The notes under the pieces were generated by a model. The model searched no databases, had not been told where the DNA came from, and saw nothing but the letters and a program-made list of their open reading frames with translations. The position numbers and the translations under genes were made by a program. A stretch of DNA of 64,000 nucleotides from Blattamonas nauphoetae (lineage: Eukaryota > Preaxostyla > Oxymonadida): NCBI GenBank assembly GCA_033064195.1, contig JARBJD010000075.1, forward strand, positions 186,001 through 250,000, given 5' to 3'. Shown here piece by piece: positions 45,062-54,183 of this stretch (its first letter is position 1; the number at the start of each line of letters is the position of its first letter).

Positions 45062-47021
45062 ATGTCCCTGGCTCCAAAGAAGGTTGCTCCTGCTACCAGG
45101 GCATCAAAACCCATCCACGAGGTCATTCGTGGCCTTCAGGAGCATCTCGAAGAAGGAGCAGTCTGGATCACGAAATACAAATATGAATCACAAAGGACAA
45201 AAGAATTCAATCAAGTTTTCCCTCTCTTATGCCTTTTCATCATTTAATCAGGAATTATCCGACTTCTCAGCTCTCACTGCACAATCGACCGAAACAATGA
45301 ATGACTCCCTTTCCCTAGTGCATGATATTTACGGTAGAATGAATGGATTGTACTCGGCACATCAGATGTTTGTTTTCCTAAGTTGTTTTATTCATCAGGA
45401 ATCGATATTGTCGAACGGGAAACCCAATCACGAAGGAAATTGTAGACGCAATGAAAGAAACGTATGATTTCAACTTAATCATGACTTTTAAAGCCATTTC
45501 AATATGTCTGGAGATTCACCAAAACAATCTCTGGAGGCAATACTGGAAAAGAACTTCGAATGTGATGAAACACACAAAACAACTAAACAGAACCCCTCAC
45601 ACCCCAAAACTGACGAAACATCCGCCAAAACAGATACAAACGATCATAAACAGTCAGAATCTTCAGGACCACAATCCACTCAGTCGAATGATAGAGAGAT
45701 CGGAAAAATCGGGTTTCATATCTCATCGATTGTCAATCTCTCAACACTTGGCGATCTACTACTCACAACCAGTGAAGATGGGTTATCTCACGTTGTTTCG
45801 ATCTCGGGAATCGATCAATTTTCACCAACAATAAAATCTGAACCCACAAAACAATTGTCTGTCAGGACCCTCCAAATGTTCACAAACAAACCGGCCTCTT
45901 CAACTCCTTCTTCAGATCCTTCTCCTTCTCCAGATCCTTCTTACTTGATCCAACAACTCACAACCACCTCACTCATCATCCCCCTCCTACACAAAGATGG
46001 CGATCCTTCGTTCATCATGGTTGGAACAGTGACAGGCAAAATCCATGTGTTTGCCTATCCTCCCCAACCATCCATTAGTAACTCTTTCAGGTCGCCGATG
46101 TACCGCTTCACTATCACCTCCCACCAAGCACCAATCATTGCACTCGATTATTTCATTCAAATCCTCACACAGTCACAACCACCACACCCGAAGCAGCAGA
46201 GTCATCCTGGACGCGTTCAACAGCCTCCACCCCAACGCATTTGTGGCCTTATCTTAACAGCATCGATGGATGGGACGTTCCACTTGTGGGATTTTGGGGA
46301 GATGCAGACAGCCACTCAGAGTGGGAATCGAGACAGCCCAGAGGACACAATAGGGAACATTGAGTATCAAAACTGCAAAATTCAACCCAGGTTCACCTTC
46401 AGAAGTTCAACGCTGGGAATGATATACACGGCGTGCATCATCCGAACAGACAGACTTGGTGTGCTGTTGGGAGGGGAGATGGGACTGCTGTACTTCGTCT
46501 GTGTCGGGAACTCCACATCCTCTCTCAGCAAGGACACTCCATCTGCGACAGCTTTGGTTCCGAAAGATACAAAGCCTCCCGGGCCACTCAAAGCGAGACA
46601 TCCCATCCTCAAACTGCTTGCCAATCCGACCCATACAGAAATCGATATTCTCACAAACTTTTCTGTGGAACGGATCGAAACACTAAAGACGGAGAATGGG
46701 GCTCGGCGTCCGGTAGCCAGGGGCGAGTGGACGTTAGTGAATGTGCATCAGGCGAAAGAGAACAACGATTGCTTCTTTGTGGCAATGGGCTCGTTCCGCA
46801 CACTCATCGCTGTGGGAGACAACAAAGGCTGTACAAAAGTGTTCAATGTGCTTGTGGCGAAGAAAAAGGAAGGTAGTTCAGAACCAACGTCCATCTTTGG
46901 TCTACAGCCGACAAACCTTCCTAGCAAACCCGTCACTGCTCTTACTTTTCACACAAAACGACCAATCTTGATGGTCGGAAATGAGATGGGTGTCATCTCG
47001 TTCCTAAGCATGATCGGATGA
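45062..47021 (+). CDS. WD40-like propeller protein with N-terminal helical segment
   Basis: Four exons join in phase through introns of 37, 31 and 32 nt. The first three encode about 110 helical residues beginning MSLAPKKVAPATRAS. The last (from about 45487) encodes a propeller-like region of 500 residues with strand-turn-strand units such as LLTTSEDGLSHVVSI, FIMVGTVTGKIHVFA, LILTASMDGTFHLWDFG and PILMVGNEMGVISFL, interrupted by disordered Ser/Pro inserts. The pattern resembles dynein intermediate-chain or similar scaffold propellers, but no subfamily is clear. Alternatively the first 110 residues could be a separate small gene, but they have no stop of their own in this frame and the third intron links them smoothly. 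Confidence 0.55.
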
Positions 47022-47187
47022 GGTCATAATGTTCCAGTCTTGCTTTAAGCTAATCCTTTTGATTTAACGAGTTTAATTGACTCGGATCGCTTTTCCCAGA
47101 ATTCCTGCCAAAAAGAGACGAGAGAAATCGAGCCGAAACAAGAATTCATGAAGTGAAAATGAAGATATTCTAATTGCAATGAAGTGT

Positions 47188-48664
47188 TCAACGAAAAGAC
47201 ATCAAAGCTTTCCCCCGAAGACTGTTCTCCATTAATGAAAACTCATCTTTCCTCCTATTCTCCCCACTCGTCGTCCAATCAGAAGTCTTCGAGCTTGGTA
47301 TCGTTTTTGGACGGAAAACAGACCAGATCCGGATTGTCTGGTCTTCACTCCCTGTCATCACAAATTGTCCGTCGGGTGATATCGTGGATGACACGATTCT
47401 CTGTTTGTGTCCCTTCATGTCCCCAAACTGGGTGAATGTCGGATATGCGAGAACAGCCATGGCAGGAGCAGGAAATCCAGTCACTGCAACCAACTCTCGA
47501 TCAGCCTTCGACCAGTGGACACCTGTGATCTGTTTCCCCAAATCGTGGGATGCTACCGTCTGTCCCGTGTTTGTGTTCCACACTTTTATCGTTCGATCTG
47601 CAGTTCCTCCTCCTGTGACAAGAAGACCAGATTGCCATTCGCACCAACTCATTCCTTTCACCGCACTTGTGTGTCCAGCGAGTTCGTGAAGGGGCTTGGG
47701 ACGATCGTCCGATGAGTCTGAGAGACGAGTCACTGTCAAATCCTGACCCTTAATCTTCACCCCACACGTTCTTGCATCCCAGATGCAGACAATATTGTCG
47801 TTACCTCCGCTGGCAAGTGTGGTTCTGTCTGGCGACCAATGGAGTGATGTGATTTCTTCTTGATGGTGTTCGAGTGTTTTCACGAGAGCTTCTTTTGCTC
47901 GAGTGTCCCAAATACGAATATTTCCGTCCTGGCCTCCAGATGCAACGTACGGCCCGTTCCACGAAAGACAACCCACGCGCTGTTGAGAGCTAAGAAGAGT
48001 TCGATCAGGTTTCTGTGGATCTTTCTTTGAACAGTCCCAAATTTGAATCCGACCATCTTCAAAGCCTACAGCTAGGAATTGCCGTTGAGTTCCCCCACTC
48101 CACTTCACAGAAGAGACAAGAACGGGATTGTCAGGATCTCCTTGATAGAGTGTCGACGTTGTTCCGTTTGTTGCATTCCAAAGGTATACTGCATCATGAA
48201 GAGCAATTGCAACGAGATTGTTTGGACCCCAGTCCAGAATGTTGTGATCTAAGTCAAAAAAATGAGAAAAAGAAATGTTGGATACAAAAGTTTGTCGTGA
48301 TTCCTAATACCAAGAAAATTGAAGATGAAAAATTGATGTAGAGTGAGTCAGAATGAAGATGAGTCAAACCTGGTGCATCGAGGACATGTTCAGCGACACT
48401 ACTGATGTGTCGTGGAGCGTTAAGAGAATGATTGACAGGAGCTTGTCTTTGTGAAAATAATACGTTCATTCTATTTTCGTAGTCTTTATCAACAGCTGGG
48501 GGTGCCGCACACAGCTTCAAAATTCGTGCACCGCCTGTCTGGGACTGAGATGTGTTTGAAACACTTGTAGGGATAGGGAGAAGTCCAGATTCCATATTAG
48601 TAAACTCAATGACAGTATTCTCCATGTCTTCACCATCTCGGAGTGGAATAAACCTCGAGGACAT
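47188..48664 (-). CDS. CDC20/CDH1-type APC/C activator
   Basis: This protein recruits substrates to the anaphase-promoting complex. The N-terminus MSSRFIPLRDG is a C-box (D/S-R-F-I-P-x-R) that contacts the APC/C. RILKL and then ISSVAEHVLDAP lead, across an intron of about 130 nt, into NILDWGPNNLVAIALHDAVY, the typical start of the CDC20 propeller. Seven WD units follow, including CLSWNGPYVASGGQDGNIRI, SLHWSPDRTTLASGGNDNIV and GHKQRIVSSTISPDGQFVMT. About 450 residues. The canonical Ile-Arg end is replaced by a longer tail finishing in Phe-Arg, which may weaken or alter TPR binding. CDC20 and CDH1 cannot be separated with certainty. Confidence 0.9.
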
Positions 48665-48827
48665 GTGAATTAAGAAGTTAGTTTAAAAGAACTCAAGATC
48701 TACCCATGAAAGTGGGAGATCTCAGTTCAGAAACATATGTTCGTTACGAGAGGTTTCACATTGTTGAAGTGTGTGAAGTGATGATCACAGAATCGAATGA
48801 CAAACAGAACCAAGATCAAAAAAACTG

Positions 48828-50456
48828 CTACTCCTTTCGAACATACGTCCTCCTCAGGTCGTGCGTAATCTCTTTCAAATAAAACACTCCAGAGCCAATG
48901 ACAGGCCCTGGGTTCTCAGTGGCATAGATGAGAGCGTCCTTTGGTTGTGGAGAGTTCTTGTTGAATGGCTGATGGGTGAGGTTCAACTGATCCTCGCGTG
49001 CCTTCATCACAGCCTCGAATTCTGGTACTGTTGTGACGATCTCTGAATCGAGGAGAGTCTGGATGTTACTGAGATTGTGGATGAGTTTTGAGAGTGGGAA
49101 CTCATCCGAACCTTTGTTGATCTTGACTGACCATATTGCAGCAATAAGTCCAGATCCGTAAGAGAAGCAGAAAACTGACTTTCCGTTCAATTTTTCCTCT
49201 GGTTCAGTATGAAGAATGGATGCTAGCGACATGAAGAGAGTCGCCGTGTAACTGTTCCCGATAAGCCTTGGAACGAGGGTACTTGGACCGACTTTCTCGT
49301 CAAAAGATTGCTTTGTTTGTTTGACAAGCTCGGTCATGCTTTTTGGGTCTGGAATGACTATCGTTGAAAGATCGGTGGTCGGATCAGTTTTGGTCTGGTC
49401 TGCATCAAGTTGGGTCAAGAATGCATGGGCTTTCATAATCATCTTGTTGAAAGGTGCATGGAAAATCTGATAGTCGTAGTTTGACATCGAAAACGTTTTC
49501 CCCTTGAGAGAAAATTGATCAAAAGAAGTTGTGAACTAACTTGTGATGAATGTAATTGTTTGATTCCCTGATGAGTTAATGCGAGAGCTTGAAGATAGCA
49601 GTCTGTTGACAATTTACCTTCAACGTATGGGAATTCAATGGAAGTGTTTGGTTTGTGGAAATCGTAGACGTGAGCAGACATGACTTTACGATCGACTGAA
49701 ACAATAAAATCGAATGAAAATAGATACGATCAACAACTAATGGTGCATTTGGGGTGATGAGCATGGCTACAGCACCTGCACCTCCAGTATGGCGGGCGTC
49801 GAGAGACTGATCGAATGACGAGACAAATCACAAACAGGACCACCATAGATGGCGATATCAGAAGCAACCACAATGGAATACTTCCCGTACAGTCGAGTAT
49901 AGTCAACTGCATTGAAGAGTGCTGATGTTGCTCCATAGCAGGCATTGTATGTGTCGCATCCTTCAATGAAAGGATTTCCAAGAAAATGCTCCATCAAATA
50001 TGTCTTGATTGACTTAGAATGGTCAACAATCTGATGGAAAAGATCAGTGTTTTGACATAGCAAAGGAATAGTCAACTGTTGAGATGAGAAGTGTAAACTG
50101 TTTCTGTGCCGACTTCAATACGACCAACTTTCTGGATATCAACGGCATTTTTTTCCAAGAGACGTTGAACAACAGTCTTCGAAAATGAGATGACATCTTC
50201 TTCAGGACCTTTGTAGATGGAAGGAAGGGAAAATGGTGAGACAGAGACGTGAGTAATTGATAAAAATGTTTGAGAATTGTTGGATGAATTGATTAATGAA
50301 GAAGTTACCTGTGAATGCCATCTTTATTTGCCCGAGACCAATGGTGTAGTTGCCTTTGGAGCGTTTATCCGCTTCTTCGAAATCTTCCTGTTTCACACGC
50401 CGGGTCGGGAAGTAGACTTCGATTGCACTAATACCAACATTTGAATATACCGACAT
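48828..50456 (-). CDS. Hydroxymethylglutaryl-CoA synthase (cytosolic type)
   Basis: This enzyme condenses acetyl-CoA with acetoacetyl-CoA, feeding the mevalonate route to isoprenoids. Six exons join in phase; introns of 68, 29 and 30 nt were placed so that canonical blocks reform, for example [19 protein letters not shown] and [20 protein letters not shown]. The active-site cysteine lies in [16 protein letters not shown], and the catalytic His region reads [17 protein letters not shown]. The general-base Glu neighbourhood is near the N-terminus ([10 protein letters not shown], with [14 protein letters not shown]). Length is about 460 residues, normal. The start ATG at 50456 gives [20 protein letters not shown] long-TIR transposon is inserted only 59-69 bp upstream of this ATG, within its likely 5' UTR or promoter. 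Confidence 0.93.
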
Positions 50457-50514
50457 GAGACGATGAGGTGGAACAACGATTGTGGAGTCAGGGCGAAAAA
50501 TTATATGCACCGAT

Positions 50515-50524
50515 CGTTCTCCAC
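50515..50524. repeat. 10-bp target-site duplication, left copy
   Basis: The bases CGTTCTCCAC lie immediately left of the element's terminal GAGCTGTCC and recur exactly at 52742-52751, immediately right of the terminal GGACAGCTC. A perfect 10-bp direct repeat at both outer ends of inverted repeats marks a transposition event. Confidence 0.85.
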
Positions 50525-50890
50525 GAGCTGTCCAAAAATTTGGACACCTTTGATCGCTTTTCCAGAAAAGTGGACACTTGTCGAAAAAACGCAGAAATGG
50601 ACACCTGTAATTTAAAAAAATCCCAGGATTTGGACACCCCCAGATTCTGGACACCTGTCTGCCAAAATAGGAGGAAAGGTGTCCAAAATTCTGGATTTTA
50701 GGAAAAGCGTGAAAACCAATCAGAAAAGAGTTCATGAGATACAAAACCCAATAAACGGGGAAAAATGAACGAGAAAAATGGTCCTATACAGAGGAAGCGA
50801 TAGATCATGATGAACGATGAAATGAGAGAATTGAGGAAGATAATGGAAAAAAAGTAAAGAAATAGTGAGTGGAAGGGCCAAACAAGTGAG
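50525..50890 (+). repeat. Left terminal inverted repeat of the long-TIR element
   Basis: This arm begins with a palindrome-like tip (CTGTCC, A/T spacer, GGACA) and contains several GGTGTCC/GGACACC words at irregular spacing in its outer 190 bp, then a purine-rich inner half. It matches the reverse complement of 52365-52741. The homology stops abruptly after CAAGTGAG at about 50890. Confidence 0.85.
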
Positions 50891-50948
50891 GGTGTTTCTT
50901 AAAGACGGAAACAGTGATGGATGACGAGTTGATGAGAGTTTCGGGTGA

Positions 50949-51253
50949 TGGTCGATGAGATCGTGCTCAGAACAGGAATCATCGATAGTCCGGCAAGTAC
51001 ACATAGTTTGTCGATCATCCTGAACCTATCTGCAGAATTTAACAGCACGGACAGGACACGACTGGGCAATCTGAGAGAAATTCAGATTCTTTTGGTGGAG
51101 GTGGGAAAACGGATGGGGGAACGACTTTGGGATCATCTGAACTGGCCCCAGGCTCTCCTCTTTCCATTCGCTTCTTTCCAAATACTCCACGCTGTTGGAT
51201 ACATCCAAAAAATGTCGATTCAAGTGCCACTTCGCTATTTCCAGCCAGAATAG
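50949..51253 (+). other. Open frame inside the transposon (plus strand), unrecognised
   Basis: A 101-codon plus-strand frame starts MVDEIVLRTGIIDSPAS and includes TRLGNLREIQILLVEVGKRM. The opposite strand is also open for part of this stretch. GC content and codon use look more gene-like than the flanking TIR, so this may be a second captured host fragment. I recognise no family, and no splice pattern links it to the other fragments. Confidence 0.25.
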
Positions 51254-51416
51254 CGGCATAATGAAGAAGAATACATTTGGGAGAGTGGAGATTCTTTCAT
51301 CTCATTCATATTGTTGGACAACGTGGTGATGGAAACAGGTTGGGCAGAAAAATGTGGACCTTCAACCAATATGTGTCTGCCCTGAGCCTTGCTAGTCACA
51401 GGAGTGTGTGAACTCG

Positions 51417-51826
51417 CTAAATTGGGCAAGTGTAGGCTTGAGTGTCAAGAAGAATGCAGAAGTTGATGACTGGGTCCGCAGCTGCGAATAGACTGTTCAG
51501 TTCTGGGCATTCGGCATCTTGAGTTTGGAGAGAAGGTTGATGAATAAATAAGGCTCGTTGGATGACAAGAGTGTGAGGGAACAGGAGTTCAGTGGATGAT
51601 TTCTCATTCGCGCAGTAGACAACTATTTTTGCGAAAGAATGGGTCAGCATTAGCACATCAGCTCCTCTCTTAACATTACCAATTGACGAAGCTAATTTGG
51701 ACCGGTTCAACACCTTCTTCATTACACTAAGCAAAATTCGTAATAGTTTCTTCGTCCTCAAGCAAGCTCTTTCAAATGAAACAAACTCACATTTTCCAGT
51801 ACGCTCTCCGAACTAGTTCGAAATTG
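51417..51826 (-). pseudogene. Captured intron-containing gene fragment inside the transposon
   Basis: On the minus strand three stretches join in one frame through GT-AG introns of 64 nt (51727-51790) and 57 nt (51623-51679): a short exon ending about 51791, 51680-51726 and 51417-51622. The last has KSSTELLFPHTLVIQR, then ALFIHQPSLQTQDAECPELN and ends at a stop. The second intron has a branch-point-like TGCTAATGCTGAC. The piece lacks a convincing start; a further frame at about 51880-51945 (IRELFAFVEFLTKES) could be an upstream exon. I do not recognise the parent gene. Keeping introns means genomic DNA, not cDNA, was captured, as in Pack-MULEs. Whether it is still expressed is unknown. Confidence 0.4.
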
Positions 51827-52075
51827 TGTGGAGATCAATGGAAGACATTCCATAATGGATCGATTTCAGGCTTTCATCTCGTTGACTCTTTCGTGAGGAA
51901 CTCAACAAAAGCAAACAGTTCACGGATCATCTGTGAATAGACAGATCGAAATATTGAAGTCACAAATGGTGATATCTTTCTCTTCTTGCACGATGCAACT
52001 GCTCTTATTCTCACTGTTCTTGCTGATTGACTGAGTTGCAACGTTCAGAACAGACTTCATTTTCCAAATGCAGAG

Positions 52076-52364
52076 ATGTCAGACATCATCCCAGTGGATG
52101 CACCCTTACCCACAAAACTCAAGACAGCAATACCCACTTTGGGGCAATCGGGTATTCTACACGATGATTCGGTGCCTTGGGAAGATTCAAATACAAGACC
52201 GCGGTTTCCTCTGAACTACCATGGCTGTATCTTTTTCGAGCATGCTCTCCTCCCCAGGCCATTATGCAACCCCGATTGCGGGATAAATGACCCTCTCATC
52301 TGGACTTTCATCGATCCACATCGATCCTCTCAACAATCACTTCTACAATGTCCAATTCTTTCCT
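52076..52364 (+). other. Open frame inside the transposon leading into the right TIR
   Basis: A plus-strand frame starts MSDIIPVDAPLPTKL and continues through RPRFPLNYHGCIFFEHA before running into the right inverted repeat at about 52365, where it continues in TIR sequence to a stop at 52534. The TIR-derived C-terminus is shared with a minus-strand frame from the left arm, so that part is repeat, not a conserved protein. The 95 residues before the TIR may be another captured exon; no family recognised. Confidence 0.25.
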
Positions 52365-52741
52365 CTCACTTGTTTGGCCCTTCCACTCACTATTTCTTTA
52401 CTTTTTTTCCATTCTCTTCCTCAATTCTTCTTCAATTCTCTCATTTCATCGTTCATCATGATCTATCGCTTCCTCTGTATAGGACCATTTTTCTCGTTCA
52501 TTTTTCCCCGTTTATTGGGTTTTGTATCTCATGAACTCTTTTCTGATTGGTTTTCACGCTTTTCCTAAAATCCAGAATTATGGACACCTTTCCTCCTATT
52601 TTGGCAGACAGGTGTCCAGAATCTGGGGGTGTCCAAATCCTGGGATTGTTTCCAAAAATTGATCCAAAATTTTGGACACCTTTGGCAGGTGTCCACTTTT
52701 CTGGAAAAGCGATCAAAGGTGTCCAAAATTTTGGACAGCTC
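52365..52741 (-). repeat. Right terminal inverted repeat of the long-TIR element
   Basis: This is the mirror copy of the left arm, 377 bp, ending GGACAGCTC next to the right target duplication. Relative to the left arm it has a few small insertions (for example an extra purine-rich stretch near 52430) and an altered block around 52660-52690, so the arms are similar but not identical. Confidence 0.85.
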
Positions 52742-52751
52742 CGTTCTCCAC
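52742..52751. repeat. 10-bp target-site duplication, right copy
   Basis: CGTTCTCCAC, identical to 50515-50524, directly follows the element's terminal GGACAGCTC. Confidence 0.85.
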
Positions 52752-53190
52752 CCACTCACCCAACTCGATAATTTGAGCCACGCAATGTGAGATTGTGAAT
52801 ATGACTCCAAGCTGTTCAGGATACTAATCTTCCGCATTCGTTCCCACTCGATTAGCTGTAATGACGAAATCCTCTTCGTTCGGAGTTCACAGGGACTGGA
52901 GTCTTTGTCATCCGAAACCGAAGAAAGAAAGTTCCGAGAAAGGCTATACTTGACACGGTCAACGAGGTTATCAGGAGATATGCGAAGTTCTCAGTCACAT
53001 AAGGAGTTTGTTCTAATTTGGTCCTCATTAATCACTTTTCGATTGTCCCTACCATCATCGGCCCTGCGTATGGTCTACAAATGGCATCCACATCCTTTCA
53101 CTCCAGATAGCATTGTCTTTCACGAAAAACTGTCGCAGTTTTGAGAGAATGATTCTCTCGTCTTCACAGAGAAGAAAGACAAATATATGT
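52742..53190 (-). pseudogene. Interrupted, unrecognised host reading frame upstream of HMG-CoA synthase
   Basis: Minus-strand sequence from about 53000 down to the element reads as a coding exon (ELRISPDNLVDRVKYSLSRN, then LQLIEWERMRKISILNSLES and HIAWLKLSSWVSGW) and runs directly into the right TIR. Ignoring the insertion, the same frame would have continued at 50514 for a few codons to a TGA at 50488, 32 bp before the HMG-CoA synthase ATG. So the element appears to sit in the last codons of a host gene. Possible upstream exons lie at 53060-53190, joined by introns I cannot fix. I do not recognise the product; the altered C-terminus now reads about 50 TIR-derived residues. Confidence 0.4.
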
Positions 53191-53267
53191 GTTTGATGAA
53201 AAGAATAAATGATCTCTTTGAGAGTGCTAATTGGTGTATGATGTGATGTGTGGAAACTCACACTGAT

Positions 53268-53793
53268 TGTGGTGCTGTCGCTGCGGTGTATTCTGTCTGT
53301 GCTGTTGTTGTGCTTCCCCCAGAAGAGATGGGTGATCCACCACTCTTCAGTGGCCCGTGTTTGTCGATGCATTTTGTGAAGTAGAAGACGACATAACAGA
53401 TCCCGAGGATTAGAGTGAGAACAGCAATTACTGCACCAACCCAAAAGCCACTGGTGAGCGAAGCAGAAGCACTGAGTGGTGGGTATGAGAACATCAGGAA
53501 AAACATACTATATAATGGTGATGCCGTATCCGAACCAATTGTCGAGGAATGGGAACCATTTCGACAGAAACTCTGGCCTCCATATGACATAAAACATGAG
53601 ACCGAGTCCCATCGCAAGTTGGAAGAATGGCCCCATGGCAGCTAAAGGAATGAGAGAAGAATGTTGAAAACGGACCCCAAACTGACGTCCAGCCATGGAC
53701 AAAATTCCAAATAAAGTTGAAGACCGCCAAAGCAATCATGACAATGGAAGCAACGAGGTCACATATCGCGAAGACAATCTGGATTCCTCCCAT
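53268..53793 (-). CDS. Small four-helix membrane protein (COPI-associated/TVP15-like?)
   Basis: Three exons join through introns of 34 and 37 nt to give about 150 residues with four hydrophobic helices: GIQIVFAICDLVASIVMIAL, FFQLAMGLGLMFYVIW, a short one in FGYGITIIYASASLTSG, and VGAVIAVLTLILGICYVVFYF. A Ser/Gly/Thr-rich tail follows. Four short helices with a W-x-x-F-x-x-x-x-x-W-F-G-Y-G loop resemble Golgi proteins of the COPI-associated/TVP15 family, but the match is weak. The frame stays open for about 11 codons upstream of this ATG to a probable acceptor at about 53826, so a small first exon is missing from the model. Confidence 0.5.
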
Positions 53794-53956
53794 CAAAGTT
53801 AGGTTGAATTTCTGCCCATAATATTCTTAATCTAACAATTCGGAATCATCTGACGAAAATAACTCCGAAGACACACCATGCATCTGAGTGATCTGGCCTG
53901 TCTAAGCGAAAATCGTGTAATTTATCCTTGTTTAACGATCTCATCCTCTCTTTTAA

Positions 53957-54095
53957 CGTGTCTTTGTGGAGCCCTTCGGTAATCTGGAGTAAACGTTTCC
54001 AACAATTTGGTAATCTCACCAAGGAGATTTCCAGTGTATGAGAACTGATTGATGATTCCATCATCGCCAAGAGAGTAGAGTCCCTTTGTTCGTAT
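53957..54095 (-). pseudogene. Inverted partial copy of IFT80 exon 1
   Basis: The reverse complement of this stretch matches IFT80 exon 1 at about 54255-54392. A 63-base core, 54003-54065 against 54283-54345, is identical; the flanks are clearly similar but diverged. On the minus strand it keeps an open frame reading GDDGIINQFSYTGNLLGEIT, then drifts (TFTPDYRRAPQRH) to a TAA. The two copies point away from a spacer of about 160 bp that includes the IFT80 start, so transcripts across it could form a hairpin. It lies between the small membrane protein gene and IFT80, in a stretch of 390 bp with no other gene. Confidence 0.75.
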
Positions 54096-54183
54096 CGATC
54101 ACATCCCATGACTTTTTCTTTTCGGACCGTTTTCATTTTCCTGAGCTTAGTGGCAACTATATTTTCTTTTTAAGCAAGAACTG

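Larger units (their letters stand above)
50525..52741. mobile_element. Long-TIR DNA transposon, non-autonomous, MULE-like
   Basis: A 2217-bp unit bounded by GAGCTGTCC and GGACAGCTC has terminal inverted repeats of 366 bp (left) and 377 bp (right) that align closely, with a few indels. It is flanked by a perfect 10-bp target duplication. Long inverted repeats with 9-11-bp duplications are characteristic of Mutator-like elements (established knowledge of that superfamily); no transposase is encoded, so it would be mobilised in trans. Perfect duplication and high arm similarity suggest a recent insertion. The interior (50891-52364) holds gene-like fragments with introns. Alternatives are another cut-and-paste superfamily or two inverted copies of a shorter element; the single matching duplication argues against the latter. 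Confidence 0.75.

Noticed and set aside
45062-45486. Separate small gene before the WD40-like gene
   Set aside because: No stop of its own in the spliced frame, and a 32-nt GT-AG intron links it in phase to the next exon; kept as one gene with the alternative noted.
50732-52534. Two open frames (50732-51004 minus, 52076-52534 plus) sharing the same C-terminal sequence, suggesting a protein family
   Set aside because: The shared part is simply the inverted TIR read from both arms; similarity is explained by the repeat.
50525-52741. Polinton or other virus-like element
   Set aside because: Only 2.2 kb, no capsid, polymerase or integrase sequence, and a 10-bp rather than 6-bp target duplication; a plain long-TIR DNA transposon fits better.
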